Origin: CALLCD01 sp039817885
GTDB taxonomy: Bacteria; Pseudomonadota; Alphaproteobacteria; Caulobacterales; Hyphomonadaceae
DNA length: 20,519 bases
Direction: 5' to 3'
Assembly: GCA_039817885.1 (NCBI GenBank)
Contig: JBCBUY010000052.1
Coordinates: 1-20,519, forward strand
The notes beneath the pieces are model-generated. The model had not been told where the DNA came from and searched no databases. It saw only the letters and a program-made list of their open reading frames with translations. Positions 1 through 8,153 of this stretch are shown in pieces; position 1 is the stretch's first letter, and every line of letters starts with the position of its first letter. The position numbers and the translations under genes are program-made.

Positions 1-46
1 ACTCGTAAAACAGGCCTTCCTGCATCACCTGCTTGTCGCCCATCAT
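1..46 (-). CDS. Transposase, N-terminal end only (IS1182/IS5-like)
   Basis: Fifteen codons are visible before the window edge, reading MMGDKQVMQEGLFYE on the minus strand. The pattern MMG-x5-Q-x2-LFYE is how many IS1182/IS5-type DDE transposases begin, usually followed by F-S-L-E-x-H-V-P. A GGAG lies about ten bases upstream of the ATG. No catalytic residue is visible, so the family call rests on this short N-terminus and on the IS-end-like sequence at 103-125. The gene runs out of the window to the left. Confidence 0.55.
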   Translation of the reverse strand, partial: MMGDKQVMQEGLFYE

Positions 47-99
47 CGCACCGCTCCGAGACCATGGATCCTGAAATCAGTGAATCAGAGTTCGCCTGT

Positions 100-127
100 A
101 AATGCAGGGACTTTTTCAACACTATCG
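100..127. mobile_element. Probable terminal inverted repeat of the IS at the left edge
   Basis: Read on the minus strand, this stretch begins GTGTTGAAAAAGTCCCTG, a sequence resembling the termini of many IS1182/IS5-type elements. It lies about 60-80 bases upstream of the transposase start, where an IS end is expected, and about 27 bases beyond the stop codon of the neighbouring small gene. The other terminus is outside the window, so neither the repeat nor a target duplication can be confirmed. Confidence 0.4.
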
Positions 128-153
128 ACCCAAAGCGGACCTTAGCGGCCAGT

Positions 154-432
154 CTAATCCCCACCCAAAGGTCCTTGGCTGCCGTCCTCCTCCCCAAAGG
201 GTTCGGTGATGTCGGCGTTGAAGATCTCCTGGATCTGATCGAGGGCATCGCGGAGATCACGCGCCCGACCGGACTGCACGAAGGTGCGGGCATAGTGTTT
301 CGCGAGATCCGAGAGAAAAAGCCCGACCTCGTCGAGCCCCTGCAGGAACAGGGGATCGAGCATGACCTTCGGCTCTTCGTCTTCGCTCGGGAAAACCACC
401 AACACCGGCTGCGGCACACCATCATCGCGCAT
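154..432 (-). CDS. DUF5076-like small conserved protein
   Basis: A 92-residue protein. Its middle (VGLFLSDLAKHYARTF, then an acidic helix ending QIQEIFNADITEP) resembles the DUF5076 pattern W-G-x-L-L-A-D-x-A-R-H-x-A followed by R-I-x-x-x-F-x-x-E-x-x-x-P. The function of that family is unknown. The ATG follows an AGGAG inside the end of zapA, with only five bases between the zapA stop and this start, so it is probably the third gene of a DUF4164-zapA operon. An IS appears to have inserted just past its stop codon, separating it from whatever followed. Confidence 0.6.
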   Translation of the reverse strand: MRDDGVPQPVLVVFPSEDEEPKVMLDPLFLQGLDEVGLFLSDLAKHYARTFVQSGRARDLRDALDQIQEIFNADITEPFGEEDGSQGPLGGD

Positions 433-437
433 GGACG

Positions 438-752
438 CTAATCTCCTTGGTTTGGCCCTTCAAGGCGACTGGCAATGGCATCGATTCTGGCGGACGCATC
501 CACCAAAGCCGCGGCGGCGCGGGCCTCCACCCGGTTTTGCGGCGGATCTGTTTTCATTGCGTCGTTCTCATCCATCAGCGCGAGGGCAGCGATCAGCAAT
601 AGCCGAGACTCTCCGATATCACCGACCGCGCCAGCGATCTGGCGAACGCGTTTGTCGAGCCGCATGCCGAATTGGACGAGCTTTTTTTCCTGTCCGGGAG
701 CGCAGGCAATCGAGTACCGTTTTCCGTAGATCTCGATATCAGCTTTCGACAT
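438..752 (-). CDS. zapA: Cell division protein ZapA
   Basis: A 104-residue ZapA, the small FtsZ-bundling protein that joins the division ring early and binds ZapB or coiled-coil partners in other bacteria. The N-terminus (ADIEIYGKRYSIACAPGQE) is the typical beta-stranded ZapA head, followed by the helical LLLIAALALMDEND segment and a C-terminal dimerising helix. The start at 752 was chosen because AGGAGAGG precedes it and it matches the family start; a longer in-frame extension to 857 is not ZapA-like. The start lies 14 bases inside the upstream DUF4164 gene, which implies translational coupling. Confidence 0.9.
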   Translation of the reverse strand: MSKADIEIYGKRYSIACAPGQEKKLVQFGMRLDKRVRQIAGAVGDIGESRLLLIAALALMDENDAMKTDPPQNRVEARAAAALVDASARIDAIASRLEGPNQGD

Positions 753-1026
753 CGTCCTCTCCTGTTCGTTCCAAGGCGGCGCGCACCTCTTCGATGGCGG
801 CCCCAAGGGCCGCGGAGGCTTCATCTGCCAGGGCCTGCAGCTCAGACTCTCGAGCAAGGGAGGCGTCGAGTTCTTCGGCGAGCCTCGCCCGATCCTGGGT
901 CAAGGCTTCAATTTCCCGCCGCACCACGGCCGGGTCGCCCGCCTGCTCCGACAGGCGGTCCATCTGCGCTTCCAATCGGCGCAGGGCACCATCGAGTTTG
1001 GCGGCCGCCTCGTCGAGATTCGTCAT
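739..1026 (-). CDS. DUF4164 coiled-coil protein
   Basis: A 95-residue acidic protein that is almost entirely heptad-like helix (for example LDGALRRLEAQMDRLSEQ, then LTQDRARLAEELDASLARE). This is the DUF4164 pattern, a short coiled-coil family found next to zapA in alphaproteobacteria. Its place in the operon makes a ZapB-like role as ZapA partner attractive, but that is inference. Its end overlaps the zapA start by 14 bases. ATG at 1026 follows GGGAAAG closely; a GTG at 1035 is an alternative start adding three residues. It is divergent from tkt. Confidence 0.75.
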   Translation of the reverse strand: MTNLDEAAAKLDGALRRLEAQMDRLSEQAGDPAVVRREIEALTQDRARLAEELDASLARESELQALADEASAALGAAIEEVRAALERTGEDDVES

Positions 1027-1130
1027 CTTTCCCACATATCAGGGCATATGCACTGCTGCCAAGCAGCTTGACGGCAAGGGCTCCCTTGTCCATGCCGCAT
1101 TCGACACTGGTTGATAAGGGATTCGGGGCG

Positions 1131-3095
1131 ATGGCTGTGACTCAAACCGATATGGCAAATGCAATCCGGGCGCTGTCCATGGATGCCGTTGAAGCTGCTG
1201 GATGCGGACACCCGGGTATGCCCATGGGCATGGCCGACGTGGCGACGGTCCTGTTCACGAAGTTTCTGAAATATGATGCGAGCGAGCCAAACTGGTTTGA
1301 CCGTGATCGGTTTATTCTGTCGGCCGGCCATGGCTCGATGCTGATCTATGCGCTGACCTATCTCACGGGCTATCCCGGCATGGACATTGATCAGATCAAA
1401 AATTTCCGCCAGCTCGGCTACAAAACGGCTGGTCACCCGGAATATGGCCATGCGCCGGGTGTCGAAACGACTACGGGGCCGCTGGGGCAGGGCATTTCCA
1501 ATGCCGTTGGCTTTGCCATGGCCGAGGAACATGTGGCGGCACGCCATGGTTCTGATCTCTGCGATCACCATACCTATGTCATTGCCGGCGATGGCTGCCT
1601 GATGGAGGGGATCTCCCAGGAAGCGATTGCCCTTGCCGGACATCAGAAGCTTTCGAAGCTCATTGTTCTTTGGGACGATAATGGCATCACAATCGATGGA
1701 TCGGTCGACCTTTCAGACTCAACAGATCAACTCAAACGCTTCGAGGCGTCAGGCTGGGACACCTCCACCGTTGATGGACATGATTTTGCGGCGGTCGAGG
1801 CGGCGATTGCGGCCGCCAAAACGACGGACCAGCCGAGCCTCATCGCCTGCAAGACAGTCATCGGCAAAGGGGCACCGACCAAGCAGGGCACATCCGGGGC
1901 CCATGGCGCGGCCCTTGGCGAGGATGAGATTGCAGGGACGCGGGAAGCGATTGGCTGGCATCACGCGCCTTTCGAAGTTCCGGAGGATATCCTCTCGGCG
2001 TGGAGGGATGCCGGCGCGCAGGGCGCTGCGGCTCGCGAAAAATGGGAAGCGCGCCATCAGGCGTCACCGAACAAGGCGGCATTCGACACGGCATTGGCCA
2101 CAGATCTGTCAGCGCTTGGGCCTGCCATCGATGCCTATAAGAAACACCTCGCTGCCGAGCCTGTGAAAGTCGCGACCCGTAAGGCCAGCGAGATGGCTCT
2201 GAATGTGATCAATGAAACGCTACCCTTTACCATGGGTGGGTCGGCCGACCTCACGGGATCGAACAATACGAAAACGGGTCAGCTGGGTGTCTTTTCAGCC
2301 GAAGACCGGTCGGGCCGCTATGTTTATTACGGCATTCGCGAGCACGGCATGGCGGCGGCGATGAATGGCCTCGCGCTCCATGGCGGTATCATTCCCTATG
2401 GCGGCACATTCCTTGTCTTTACCGACTACTGCCGTCCGAGCATTCGCCTCGCTGCGTTGATGGGCGTGCGGAGCATCTATGTGATGACCCATGACAGTAT
2501 CGGCCTCGGCGAAGATGGTCCGACCCACCAGCCGGTGGAGCATGTCGCGGCGCTTCGGGCCATGCCGAATCTCAACGTGTTCCGGCCCTGCGACGCAGTG
2601 GAAACCGCGGAGTGCTGGCAGCTCGCACTTGAGGATACTGATACACCGAGTGTCATCGCGTTGACGCGGCAAGGACTAGAGCAACAGCGGACTACTCATT
2701 CCGAAGAGAACCTCTGCGCTCGGGGAGCTTATGTGCTGCAAGATGTGGAAGGCGCTGCAGTGACTCTCATCGCCACGGGCTCCGAGGTTGAGATTGCCGT
2801 CGCGGCCAAAGCTGCACTTGCGGAACAGGGCATCGCGGCACGTGTGGTGTCGGCCCCATCTTTTGAGCGCTTCGCCGAGCAAGACGCGGCGTATCGGAAA
2901 TCGGTGTTGGGAACGGCTCCACGCATCGGCATCGAGGCCGGCGTGCGCCAGAGCTGGGATGCGTTCCTCGGCCCGGATGACGCCTTCATCGGTATGTCGA
3001 CCTTTGGCGCGAGCGCCCCGATCAAGGATCTCTATGAACACTTCGGAATTACGGCGAAGGCTGTGATCGAGGCTGCCAAAGCAGCCATCGCTTGA
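1131..3095 (+). CDS. tkt: Transketolase
   Basis: A 654-residue transketolase, the thiamine-diphosphate enzyme that moves two-carbon ketol units between sugar phosphates in the pentose phosphate (and Calvin) pathways. Visible motifs are GCGHPGMPMG near residues 24-33, the ThDP/metal motif GDG at 153-155 with its distal Asn near 184, the catalytic Glu in IREHG at about 404, and GEDGPTHQP near 460-468, followed by the C-terminal domain. Length is normal for the family. The start at 1131 gives MAVTQTDMANAIRALS; an in-frame ATG at 1093 and a longer open frame to 672 lie upstream, but the latter runs antisense through the zapA operon. purT follows after three bases. Confidence 0.96.
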   Translation: MAVTQTDMANAIRALSMDAVEAAGCGHPGMPMGMADVATVLFTKFLKYDASEPNWFDRDRFILSAGHGSMLIYALTYLTGYPGMDIDQIKNFRQLGYKTAGHPEYGHAPGVETTTGPLGQGISNAVGFAMAEEHVAARHGSDLCDHHTYVIAGDGCLMEGISQEAIALAGHQKLSKLIVLWDDNGITIDGSVDLSDSTDQLKRFEASGWDTSTVDGHDFAAVEAAIAAAKTTDQPSLIACKTVIGKGAPTKQGTSGAHGAALGEDEIAGTREAIGWHHAPFEVPEDILSAWRDAGAQGAAAREKWEARHQASPNKAAFDTALATDLSALGPAIDAYKKHLAAEPVKVATRKASEMALNVINETLPFTMGGSADLTGSNNTKTGQLGVFSAEDRSGRYVYYGIREHGMAAAMNGLALHGGIIPYGGTFLVFTDYCRPSIRLAALMGVRSIYVMTHDSIGLGEDGPTHQPVEHVAALRAMPNLNVFRPCDAVETAECWQLALEDTDTPSVIALTRQGLEQQRTTHSEENLCARGAYVLQDVEGAAVTLIATGSEVEIAVAAKAALAEQGIAARVVSAPSFERFAEQDAAYRKSVLGTAPRIGIEAGVRQSWDAFLGPDDAFIGMSTFGASAPIKDLYEHFGITAKAVIEAAKAAIA

Positions 3096-3098
3096 CCG

Positions 3099-4292
3099 AT
3101 GACCACCATCGGAACACCGCTCTCGCCGTCAGCAACCAAAGTCATGCTGCTTGGCGCGGGTGAGCTGGGCAAAGAGGTCGCGATTGAGCTTCAACGGCTC
3201 GGCGTCGAAGTCATCGCTGTTGATAGATACGAGAACGCCCCGGCCATGCAGGTCGCCCATCGGTCCCATGTGATCGATATGACGGACGCGGCAGCTCTGC
3301 GAGCCTTGGTCGAAGACGAAAAGCCGGACCTGGTCGTTCCCGAAATCGAGGCGATTGCCACAGATGAATTGGCGCGCATAGAAGCTGATGGCGTCGCGAC
3401 GATCATCCCGACGGCCAGGGCGACACAGCTAACGATGGATCGTGAGGGCATCCGCAGGCTTGCCGCTGAGGAGTTAGGCCTGCCGACCAGCCCCTATGCC
3501 TTCGCCTCGTCGGCGGAGGAATTGGCGGCTGCGGCTGACGAGATTGGATACCCGGTCTTCGTGAAGCCCGTGATGTCGTCGTCTGGAAAGGGTCAGTCGC
3601 GCGTGATCTCGGCAGACGATATCGCCGATGCCTGGGACTACGCCCTGGAGGCCGGCCGTAAGCGCGACACGCGGGTGATCGTAGAGGGACAGGTCGATTT
3701 CGACTTCGAGATAACGCTCCTGACGGTGCGAACAGATGAGGGCACATATTTTTGCGATCCAGTCGGCCATCGCCAGGAAGACGGGGATTATGTCGAAAGC
3801 TGGCAGCCGCAACCCATGACGATTGTGGCACTGGCAAATGCCCAGGAAATCGCTGCCAAAGTGACAGATGCGCTCGGCGGACGAGGGCTGTTCGGTGTCG
3901 AGCTTTTCGTGAAAGGCGACGAGGTCTGGTTTTCCGAAGTGAGCCCCCGACCCCATGATACAGGCCTGGTCACACTTGTGTCCCAGCATCAAAGCGAGTT
4001 CGCCCTGCATGCGAGAGCGATTCTCGGTTTGCCGATCGATGTGGCATCGCGGTGTGAAGGCGCAAGCGCCGTTATCTATGGAGGAGTGGACGAGGACGGC
4101 GTCGCCTTCGACGGAGTTGAAGAGGCCCTAGCGGTCCCGGGCACGGAACTTCGCCTGTTCGGGAAACCGGTAAGTTACATGAAACGTCGAATGGGCGTGG
4201 CATTGGCACGCGCAGAAAGCATCGAAGAGGCGAGGGATCGGGCGTCAAAAGCAGCGGCGGCCGTTGAGGTTCGGTCTGTTACTCTTCCCTGA
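3099..4292 (+). CDS. purT: Formate-dependent phosphoribosylglycinamide formyltransferase
   Basis: A 397-residue ATP-grasp enzyme that uses formate and ATP to convert GAR to formyl-GAR in purine synthesis, bypassing folate-dependent PurN. The N-terminal Rossmann-like part carries KVMLLGAGELGKEVAIE; the ATP-grasp domain has VKPVMSSSGKGQS near 155-168, a PurT signature, and the metal-binding SEVSPRPHDTG near 280-290 followed by LVTLVSQHQSEFALH. Length matches E. coli PurT (about 392). It starts three bases after tkt with no clear Shine-Dalgarno of its own, so it is probably co-transcribed and coupled. Its last 14 bases overlap a gene on the opposite strand. Confidence 0.95.
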   Translation: MTTIGTPLSPSATKVMLLGAGELGKEVAIELQRLGVEVIAVDRYENAPAMQVAHRSHVIDMTDAAALRALVEDEKPDLVVPEIEAIATDELARIEADGVATIIPTARATQLTMDREGIRRLAAEELGLPTSPYAFASSAEELAAAADEIGYPVFVKPVMSSSGKGQSRVISADDIADAWDYALEAGRKRDTRVIVEGQVDFDFEITLLTVRTDEGTYFCDPVGHRQEDGDYVESWQPQPMTIVALANAQEIAAKVTDALGGRGLFGVELFVKGDEVWFSEVSPRPHDTGLVTLVSQHQSEFALHARAILGLPIDVASRCEGASAVIYGGVDEDGVAFDGVEEALAVPGTELRLFGKPVSYMKRRMGVALARAESIEEARDRASKAAAAVEVRSVTLP

Positions 4293-4695
4293 AATCACGG
4301 CAGGTGCTGTCAGCGACCCGGAAATGACCAACTTTCCGGCCTCTTCCGTCAAAGTAGACCAGCAGCACCGGGATGGATTGTCGGTCGAGGCTGCTGCCAA
4401 AATATCTGCGGCATTGCAGTTCCTCGCACATTTCATTCCGAAAGCAGCGGTCCGCATTGTCGGTCATGCTGTAATGGAACACGAGCTGGCTGCCCCGCGC
4501 TTCGGCATGTTCCACTTTTGCAAAAAGATCCGGCTTGAATCGCCGTTTCATACCGATCGCTTTGGCTCTTAGCCATTGTCTGCGCTCCTCGGCCCCGGCA
4601 TTGTGGAAGTCGAAATTGTCCGCTTTGAAGGCGTAATAGTTCCCGAACGCGAAGCTCGCGAAGACAATGATACCGGTGATGATCCTCATGATCAT
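4279..4695 (-). CDS. Small membrane-anchored protein of unknown function
   Basis: A 138-residue protein I do not recognise. Residues 4-22 (RIITGIIVFASFAFGNYYA) form one hydrophobic segment, either a membrane anchor or an uncleaved signal. The rest is soluble and probably periplasmic, with an arginine/glutamate-rich stretch and four cysteines in the C-terminal half (CFRNEMCEELQC and the final TCRDF), which could form disulfides. ATG at 4695 was chosen because it directly precedes the hydrophobic segment; TTG at 4746 would add 17 less convincing residues. It converges on purT and overlaps its end by 14 bases. No function is proposed. Confidence 0.6.
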   Translation of the reverse strand: MIMRIITGIIVFASFAFGNYYAFKADNFDFHNAGAEERRQWLRAKAIGMKRRFKPDLFAKVEHAEARGSQLVFHYSMTDNADRCFRNEMCEELQCRRYFGSSLDRQSIPVLLVYFDGRGRKVGHFRVADSTCRDFREE

Positions 4696-4909
4696 GGTGA
4701 GCCAGGCCCCTTTTGAATATCGGCATAGAATAGGGTTAAGTGGCAAATATTGCGTGATAGATGCCGCCCGAATTGCGCATATACCGGCGACAAATTGGAA
4801 AGGTCTGCCCTGGGGCAGGACGCCGCTCTGGACCTAATTGGACCACGGGGTTACACCGGCCCGGAATCTGCATAAACGCGCCAATACATACCGTTTCAGG
4901 AGACATTTC

Positions 4910-5917
4910 ATGGCAGTACGCGTGGCTATTAACGGCTTCGGCCGGATTGGTCGGTTGGTCCTTCGCTCGATTATCGAGCACGATCGCCAGGACATTGAGG
5001 TCGTCGCCATCAACGATCTCGGACCCGTGGAGACCAATGCCCACCTCCTTCAATATGACAGCGTACATGGCAAGCTGCCGATGGACGTCACTGTTGAGGG
5101 CGATGAGATCGTCGCAGGCCCGCGGCGGTTCAAATGCCTTTCAGAGCGCGACCCTGCGAAGCTGCCCTGGGGTGAGATGGGCGTCGATATCGCTATGGAA
5201 TGCACCGGCATCTTTACCGCCAAGGAAAAAGCCTCTGCTCACTTGGAAGCCGGCGCAAAGCGTGTGCTTGTGTCGGCTCCGGCGTCCGGCGCGGACAAGA
5301 CGATCGTGTTCGGGGTCAACCATGACACGCTGGGCTCCGACGACATGGTTGTCTCAAATGCGTCGTGTACGACCAATTGCCTGTCACCTGTTGCCAAGGT
5401 TCTGAACGACACGGTCGGTATTGAGCGCGGCTATATGACAACGGTGCATGCTTATACGGGCGACCAGCCGACGCTTGATACAATGCATAAGGATCTTTAT
5501 CGCGGCCGGGCGGCGGCGCAATCCATGATCCCGACATCGACGGGTGCAGCAAAGGCTGTCGGCCTTGTCCTGCCAGAGCTTGCCGGAAAGCTCGATGGGT
5601 CTGCCGTCCGGGTGCCGACACCAAATGTATCCATGGTGGATCTCGTCTTTGATGCCGGTCGTGAGACCACGATTGAAGAGATCAATGGTGCCATCAAGGC
5701 GGCGTCCGAAGGCGCTATGAAAGGTGTGCTGGGCTACTCCGAAGCGCCGCTTGTTTCCGCCGATTACAACCATAATGCCGCGTCCTCGACGCTTGCGGCG
5801 AGCGGGACCAATGTCACCGACGGCAAGCTTGTCCGCGTCTTGAGCTGGTATGATAATGAGTGGGGCTTTGCCACGCGGATGTCGGACACCGCGCTCGAAC
5901 TGGCAAAACACATTTAG
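4910..5917 (+). CDS. gap: Glyceraldehyde-3-phosphate dehydrogenase, type I
   Basis: A 335-residue phosphorylating GAPDH, interconverting glyceraldehyde-3-phosphate and 1,3-bisphosphoglycerate. The nucleotide fold begins VAINGFGRIGRL, and Asp36 in VAINDLG favours NAD over NADP by family precedent. Cys153 in SNASCTTNC is the thiohemiacetal nucleophile and His180 in TTVHAYTGDQ is the activating base. The C-terminal SWYDNEWGFATRM is canonical. ATG at 4910 has AGGAGA seven bases upstream. It leads the gap-pgk-fba block, separated from pgk by a strong hairpin. The 160-nt region upstream of it probably holds the promoter. Confidence 0.96.
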   Translation: MAVRVAINGFGRIGRLVLRSIIEHDRQDIEVVAINDLGPVETNAHLLQYDSVHGKLPMDVTVEGDEIVAGPRRFKCLSERDPAKLPWGEMGVDIAMECTGIFTAKEKASAHLEAGAKRVLVSAPASGADKTIVFGVNHDTLGSDDMVVSNASCTTNCLSPVAKVLNDTVGIERGYMTTVHAYTGDQPTLDTMHKDLYRGRAAAQSMIPTSTGAAKAVGLVLPELAGKLDGSAVRVPTPNVSMVDLVFDAGRETTIEEINGAIKAASEGAMKGVLGYSEAPLVSADYNHNAASSTLAASGTNVTDGKLVRVLSWYDNEWGFATRMSDTALELAKHI

Positions 5918-5921
5918 ATTG

Positions 5922-5950
5922 AAACGCCCGCCCTCATCCGGCGGGCGTTT
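5922..5950 (+). terminator. Hairpin between gap and pgk (attenuator or terminator)
   Basis: A perfect 11-bp stem (AAACGCCCGCC pairing with GGCGGGCGTTT) with a seven-base loop starts five bases after the gap stop. Only three T residues follow, so termination may be partial. It could instead protect the gap message end and set the gap:pgk ratio, or act in both directions. Confidence 0.6.
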
Positions 5951-5974
5951 GAGTATTGGGGGCGCGACGACGCC

Positions 5975-7180
5975 ATGAGTAGTTTTAAGCGCATCAGCGA
6001 CGCTGGGGATCTGACCGGCAAGACAGCCTTAGTTCGGGTCGACTTGAACGTCCCTATGGATGGAGACCAGGTCACTGACACAACCCGGATTAAGGCCGCG
6101 AAGCCGACGGTCGATGCCCTGACGGACGCCGGTGCGAAAGTCGCGATGCTGGCGCACTTTGGGCGACCAAAGGGAACACCCATCGTCGACATGAGCCTTG
6201 AGCGGCTGAAACCAGCGGTCTCTGATGCGTTCGGCGTGCCGATTTCATTTGCAGCCGATTGCACTGGAGACGAAGCCAAATCGTCAATCGCAGGTTTGCC
6301 CGACCGCGGCGTGATCCTGCTAGAGAATACGCGCTTCCACCCCGGCGAAGAAAAGGGCGACGACGCCTTGGCTCGGGGCATGGCGGCCCTCGGTGATATC
6401 TACGTAAATGACGCCTTCTCGGTATCCCATCGCGAACATGCCTCGACGGCCGTGATTGCCAAACATCTCCCCGCTTTTGCGGGCCTTACAATGGAGCGGG
6501 AGCTCGACGCCCTCGACAAAGCGCTCGGCAATCCCGATCGCCCAGTGTTGGCAGTTGTCGGCGGCGCAAAGGTCTCGACGAAGATCGATCTCCTGAAAAA
6601 CCTTGTACGGAAGGTCGATGCGCTCGCCATAGGCGGGGGGATGGCAAATACATTCCTCGCCGCGCGCGGATATTCCGTCGGCAAATCGCTATGCGAACAT
6701 GATCTCGCCGATACCGCAAAAGAAATAGAGCGAGCCGCAAAAGAGGCCGGCTGCGACATCCTTCTGCCAAGGGATTTGGTTGTGGCGAAAGAGTTTGCGG
6801 CGAACGCCCCTCATCGGACCTGCGGCCTCGATGAGGTGGCGGACACCGAGATGATCCTCGACGCAGGTCCCCAGACGGTCGCAATCCTAGCGGCGGCCAT
6901 GGACGCGGCAAAAACGCTGGTTTGGAATGGCCCGCTCGGGGCATTCGAAATCGCCCCCTTTGACCGGGCAACGGTACAGGCCGCCCAGGCAGCTGCCGTG
7001 CGATGCAAGACAGGCGACCTGATTGCCGTGGCTGGCGGCGGCGATACGGTCGCCGCCCTGAACCATGCCGGTGCCGCCGACGATTTCACCTTCGTGTCGA
7101 CCGCTGGCGGTGCATTTCTTGAATGGATGGAAGGCAAACCGCTTCCGGGCGTGGAAGCATTGAGAAACGGAATCGAGTAG
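5975..7180 (+). CDS. pgk: Phosphoglycerate kinase
   Basis: A 401-residue phosphoglycerate kinase transferring phosphate between 1,3-bisphosphoglycerate and ADP. The N-domain has VRVDLNVP at about 20-27 and AHFGRPKG; the substrate-binding arginine segment ENTRFHPGEEKGD is intact. The C-domain carries the nucleotide-binding VVGGAKVSTKIDLL, GGGMANTFLAA and, near 354-361, GGGDTVAAL followed by FVSTAGGAFLEW. Length is normal. The start ATG is preceded by a G-rich but non-canonical ribosome site. It follows gap after a hairpin and is followed 16 bases later by the aldolase gene. Confidence 0.96.
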   Translation: MSSFKRISDAGDLTGKTALVRVDLNVPMDGDQVTDTTRIKAAKPTVDALTDAGAKVAMLAHFGRPKGTPIVDMSLERLKPAVSDAFGVPISFAADCTGDEAKSSIAGLPDRGVILLENTRFHPGEEKGDDALARGMAALGDIYVNDAFSVSHREHASTAVIAKHLPAFAGLTMERELDALDKALGNPDRPVLAVVGGAKVSTKIDLLKNLVRKVDALAIGGGMANTFLAARGYSVGKSLCEHDLADTAKEIERAAKEAGCDILLPRDLVVAKEFAANAPHRTCGLDEVADTEMILDAGPQTVAILAAAMDAAKTLVWNGPLGAFEIAPFDRATVQAAQAAAVRCKTGDLIAVAGGGDTVAALNHAGAADDFTFVSTAGGAFLEWMEGKPLPGVEALRNGIE

Positions 7181-7196
7181 GAGTAGAGGCTCACCC

Positions 7197-8111
7197 ATGT
7201 ATGATGATGGATTGGATATGACGAAGACACAAATGCGCGAACAGGTCGCCGCTCGAAACGGCTTTATCGCAGCCCTTGATCAGTCCGGCGGGTCAACCCC
7301 GCGGGCGCTGCACAATTATGGCATTCCAGCGGACTCCTATGCGAGCGAAACTGAAATGTTCGAGCTGGTTCACCAGATGCGTACACGGATGATGACGTCA
7401 CCCGCCTTCACAGGCGAAAAAGTGCTCGGTGCCATTCTTTTTGAGCGCACCGCTGAAAGCATGGTCGAAGACCTGCCGACATCGACCTATCTCTGGGAGA
7501 AGCGCGGCGTTGTGCCCTTCATCAAGGTAGACAAGGGCCTCGCCGACGAGGCCCATGGTGTGCAGCTGATGAAGCCGATGCCTGAGCTCGACAAGCTGTT
7601 GGACCGGTCGAACGAACTCGGAATATTCGGAACCAAAATGCGCTCGGTGATCAATGCGGCAAACGCTGAAGGCATCGCAGCAAATGTGGCCCAGCAGTTT
7701 GAAGTCGGTCAGCAAATCCTTGCCAAAGGTCTGATGCCGATCCTCGAACCGGAGATCACAATCACAATTGAGGATAAGGCTGACGCTGAAGTGCTTCTGC
7801 GCGACGAGATCCTGAAGAATCTCGACGCTCTGCCGGAAGATCAGCAAGTCATGCTGAAACTGTCGCTCCCGGAAGTGGCCAACCATTACAAGCCTCTGGT
7901 CGACCATCCGCGGACCCTGACAGTGGTCGCGCTGTCGGGCGGGTATCCGCGCGCGCAGTCAAACCAAATGCTGTCTCAAAACTCAGGCATGATCGCGAGC
8001 TTCTCTCGCGGTTTCAGCGAAGGTCTCAAAGCGGATATGACCGATGCAGCATTCGACGCCATGCTGGCAGAGTCGATTGAGTCGATCTATCGGGCGTCCA
8101 TTGCTGGATAG
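7197..8111 (+). CDS. fda: Fructose-bisphosphate aldolase, class I
   Basis: A 304-residue Schiff-base aldolase cleaving or forming fructose-1,6-bisphosphate. It shows GFIAALDQSGGSTPRAL near the N-terminus, FIKVDKGL, and VMLKLSLPE with Lys221 as the likely Schiff-base lysine. The pattern and size match the class I aldolases of the Staphylococcus Fda type (about 296 residues) rather than zinc-dependent class II, the usual partner of gap-pgk in many bacteria. ATG at 7197 is preceded by GGAGTAGAGG; ATG at 7218 (MTKTQMREQ) is an alternative matching the usual family start. It completes the gap-pgk-aldolase block. Confidence 0.94.
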   Translation: MYDDGLDMTKTQMREQVAARNGFIAALDQSGGSTPRALHNYGIPADSYASETEMFELVHQMRTRMMTSPAFTGEKVLGAILFERTAESMVEDLPTSTYLWEKRGVVPFIKVDKGLADEAHGVQLMKPMPELDKLLDRSNELGIFGTKMRSVINAANAEGIAANVAQQFEVGQQILAKGLMPILEPEITITIEDKADAEVLLRDEILKNLDALPEDQQVMLKLSLPEVANHYKPLVDHPRTLTVVALSGGYPRAQSNQMLSQNSGMIASFSRGFSEGLKADMTDAAFDAMLAESIESIYRASIAG

Positions 8112-8153
8112 CATCGCTTGACGTTTGCCAGTCCCCCCGCTTAGGCGGGAGTG

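Noticed and set aside
1075..1088. Palindrome CAAGGG-CT-CCCTTG between DUF4164 and tkt as an operator
   Set aside because: Several 6-2-6 palindromes are expected by chance in 20 kb (others occur at 4805-4818 and 14808-14821). Position alone is not enough to call a site.
362..1114. Long plus-strand open frame opposite zapA and DUF4164
   Set aside because: Its translation is low-complexity Arg/Ser/Ala-rich and it is antisense to three supported genes.
672..1130. N-terminal extension of transketolase
   Set aside because: The added residues are antisense to zapA and DUF4164 and lack similarity to transketolase; the family start fits 1131.
8136..8149. Terminator between the aldolase gene and thiE
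   Set aside because: Only a five-pair stem (CCCGC/GCGGG) with no T run. It overlaps the thiE ribosome site, so at most it might modulate translation.
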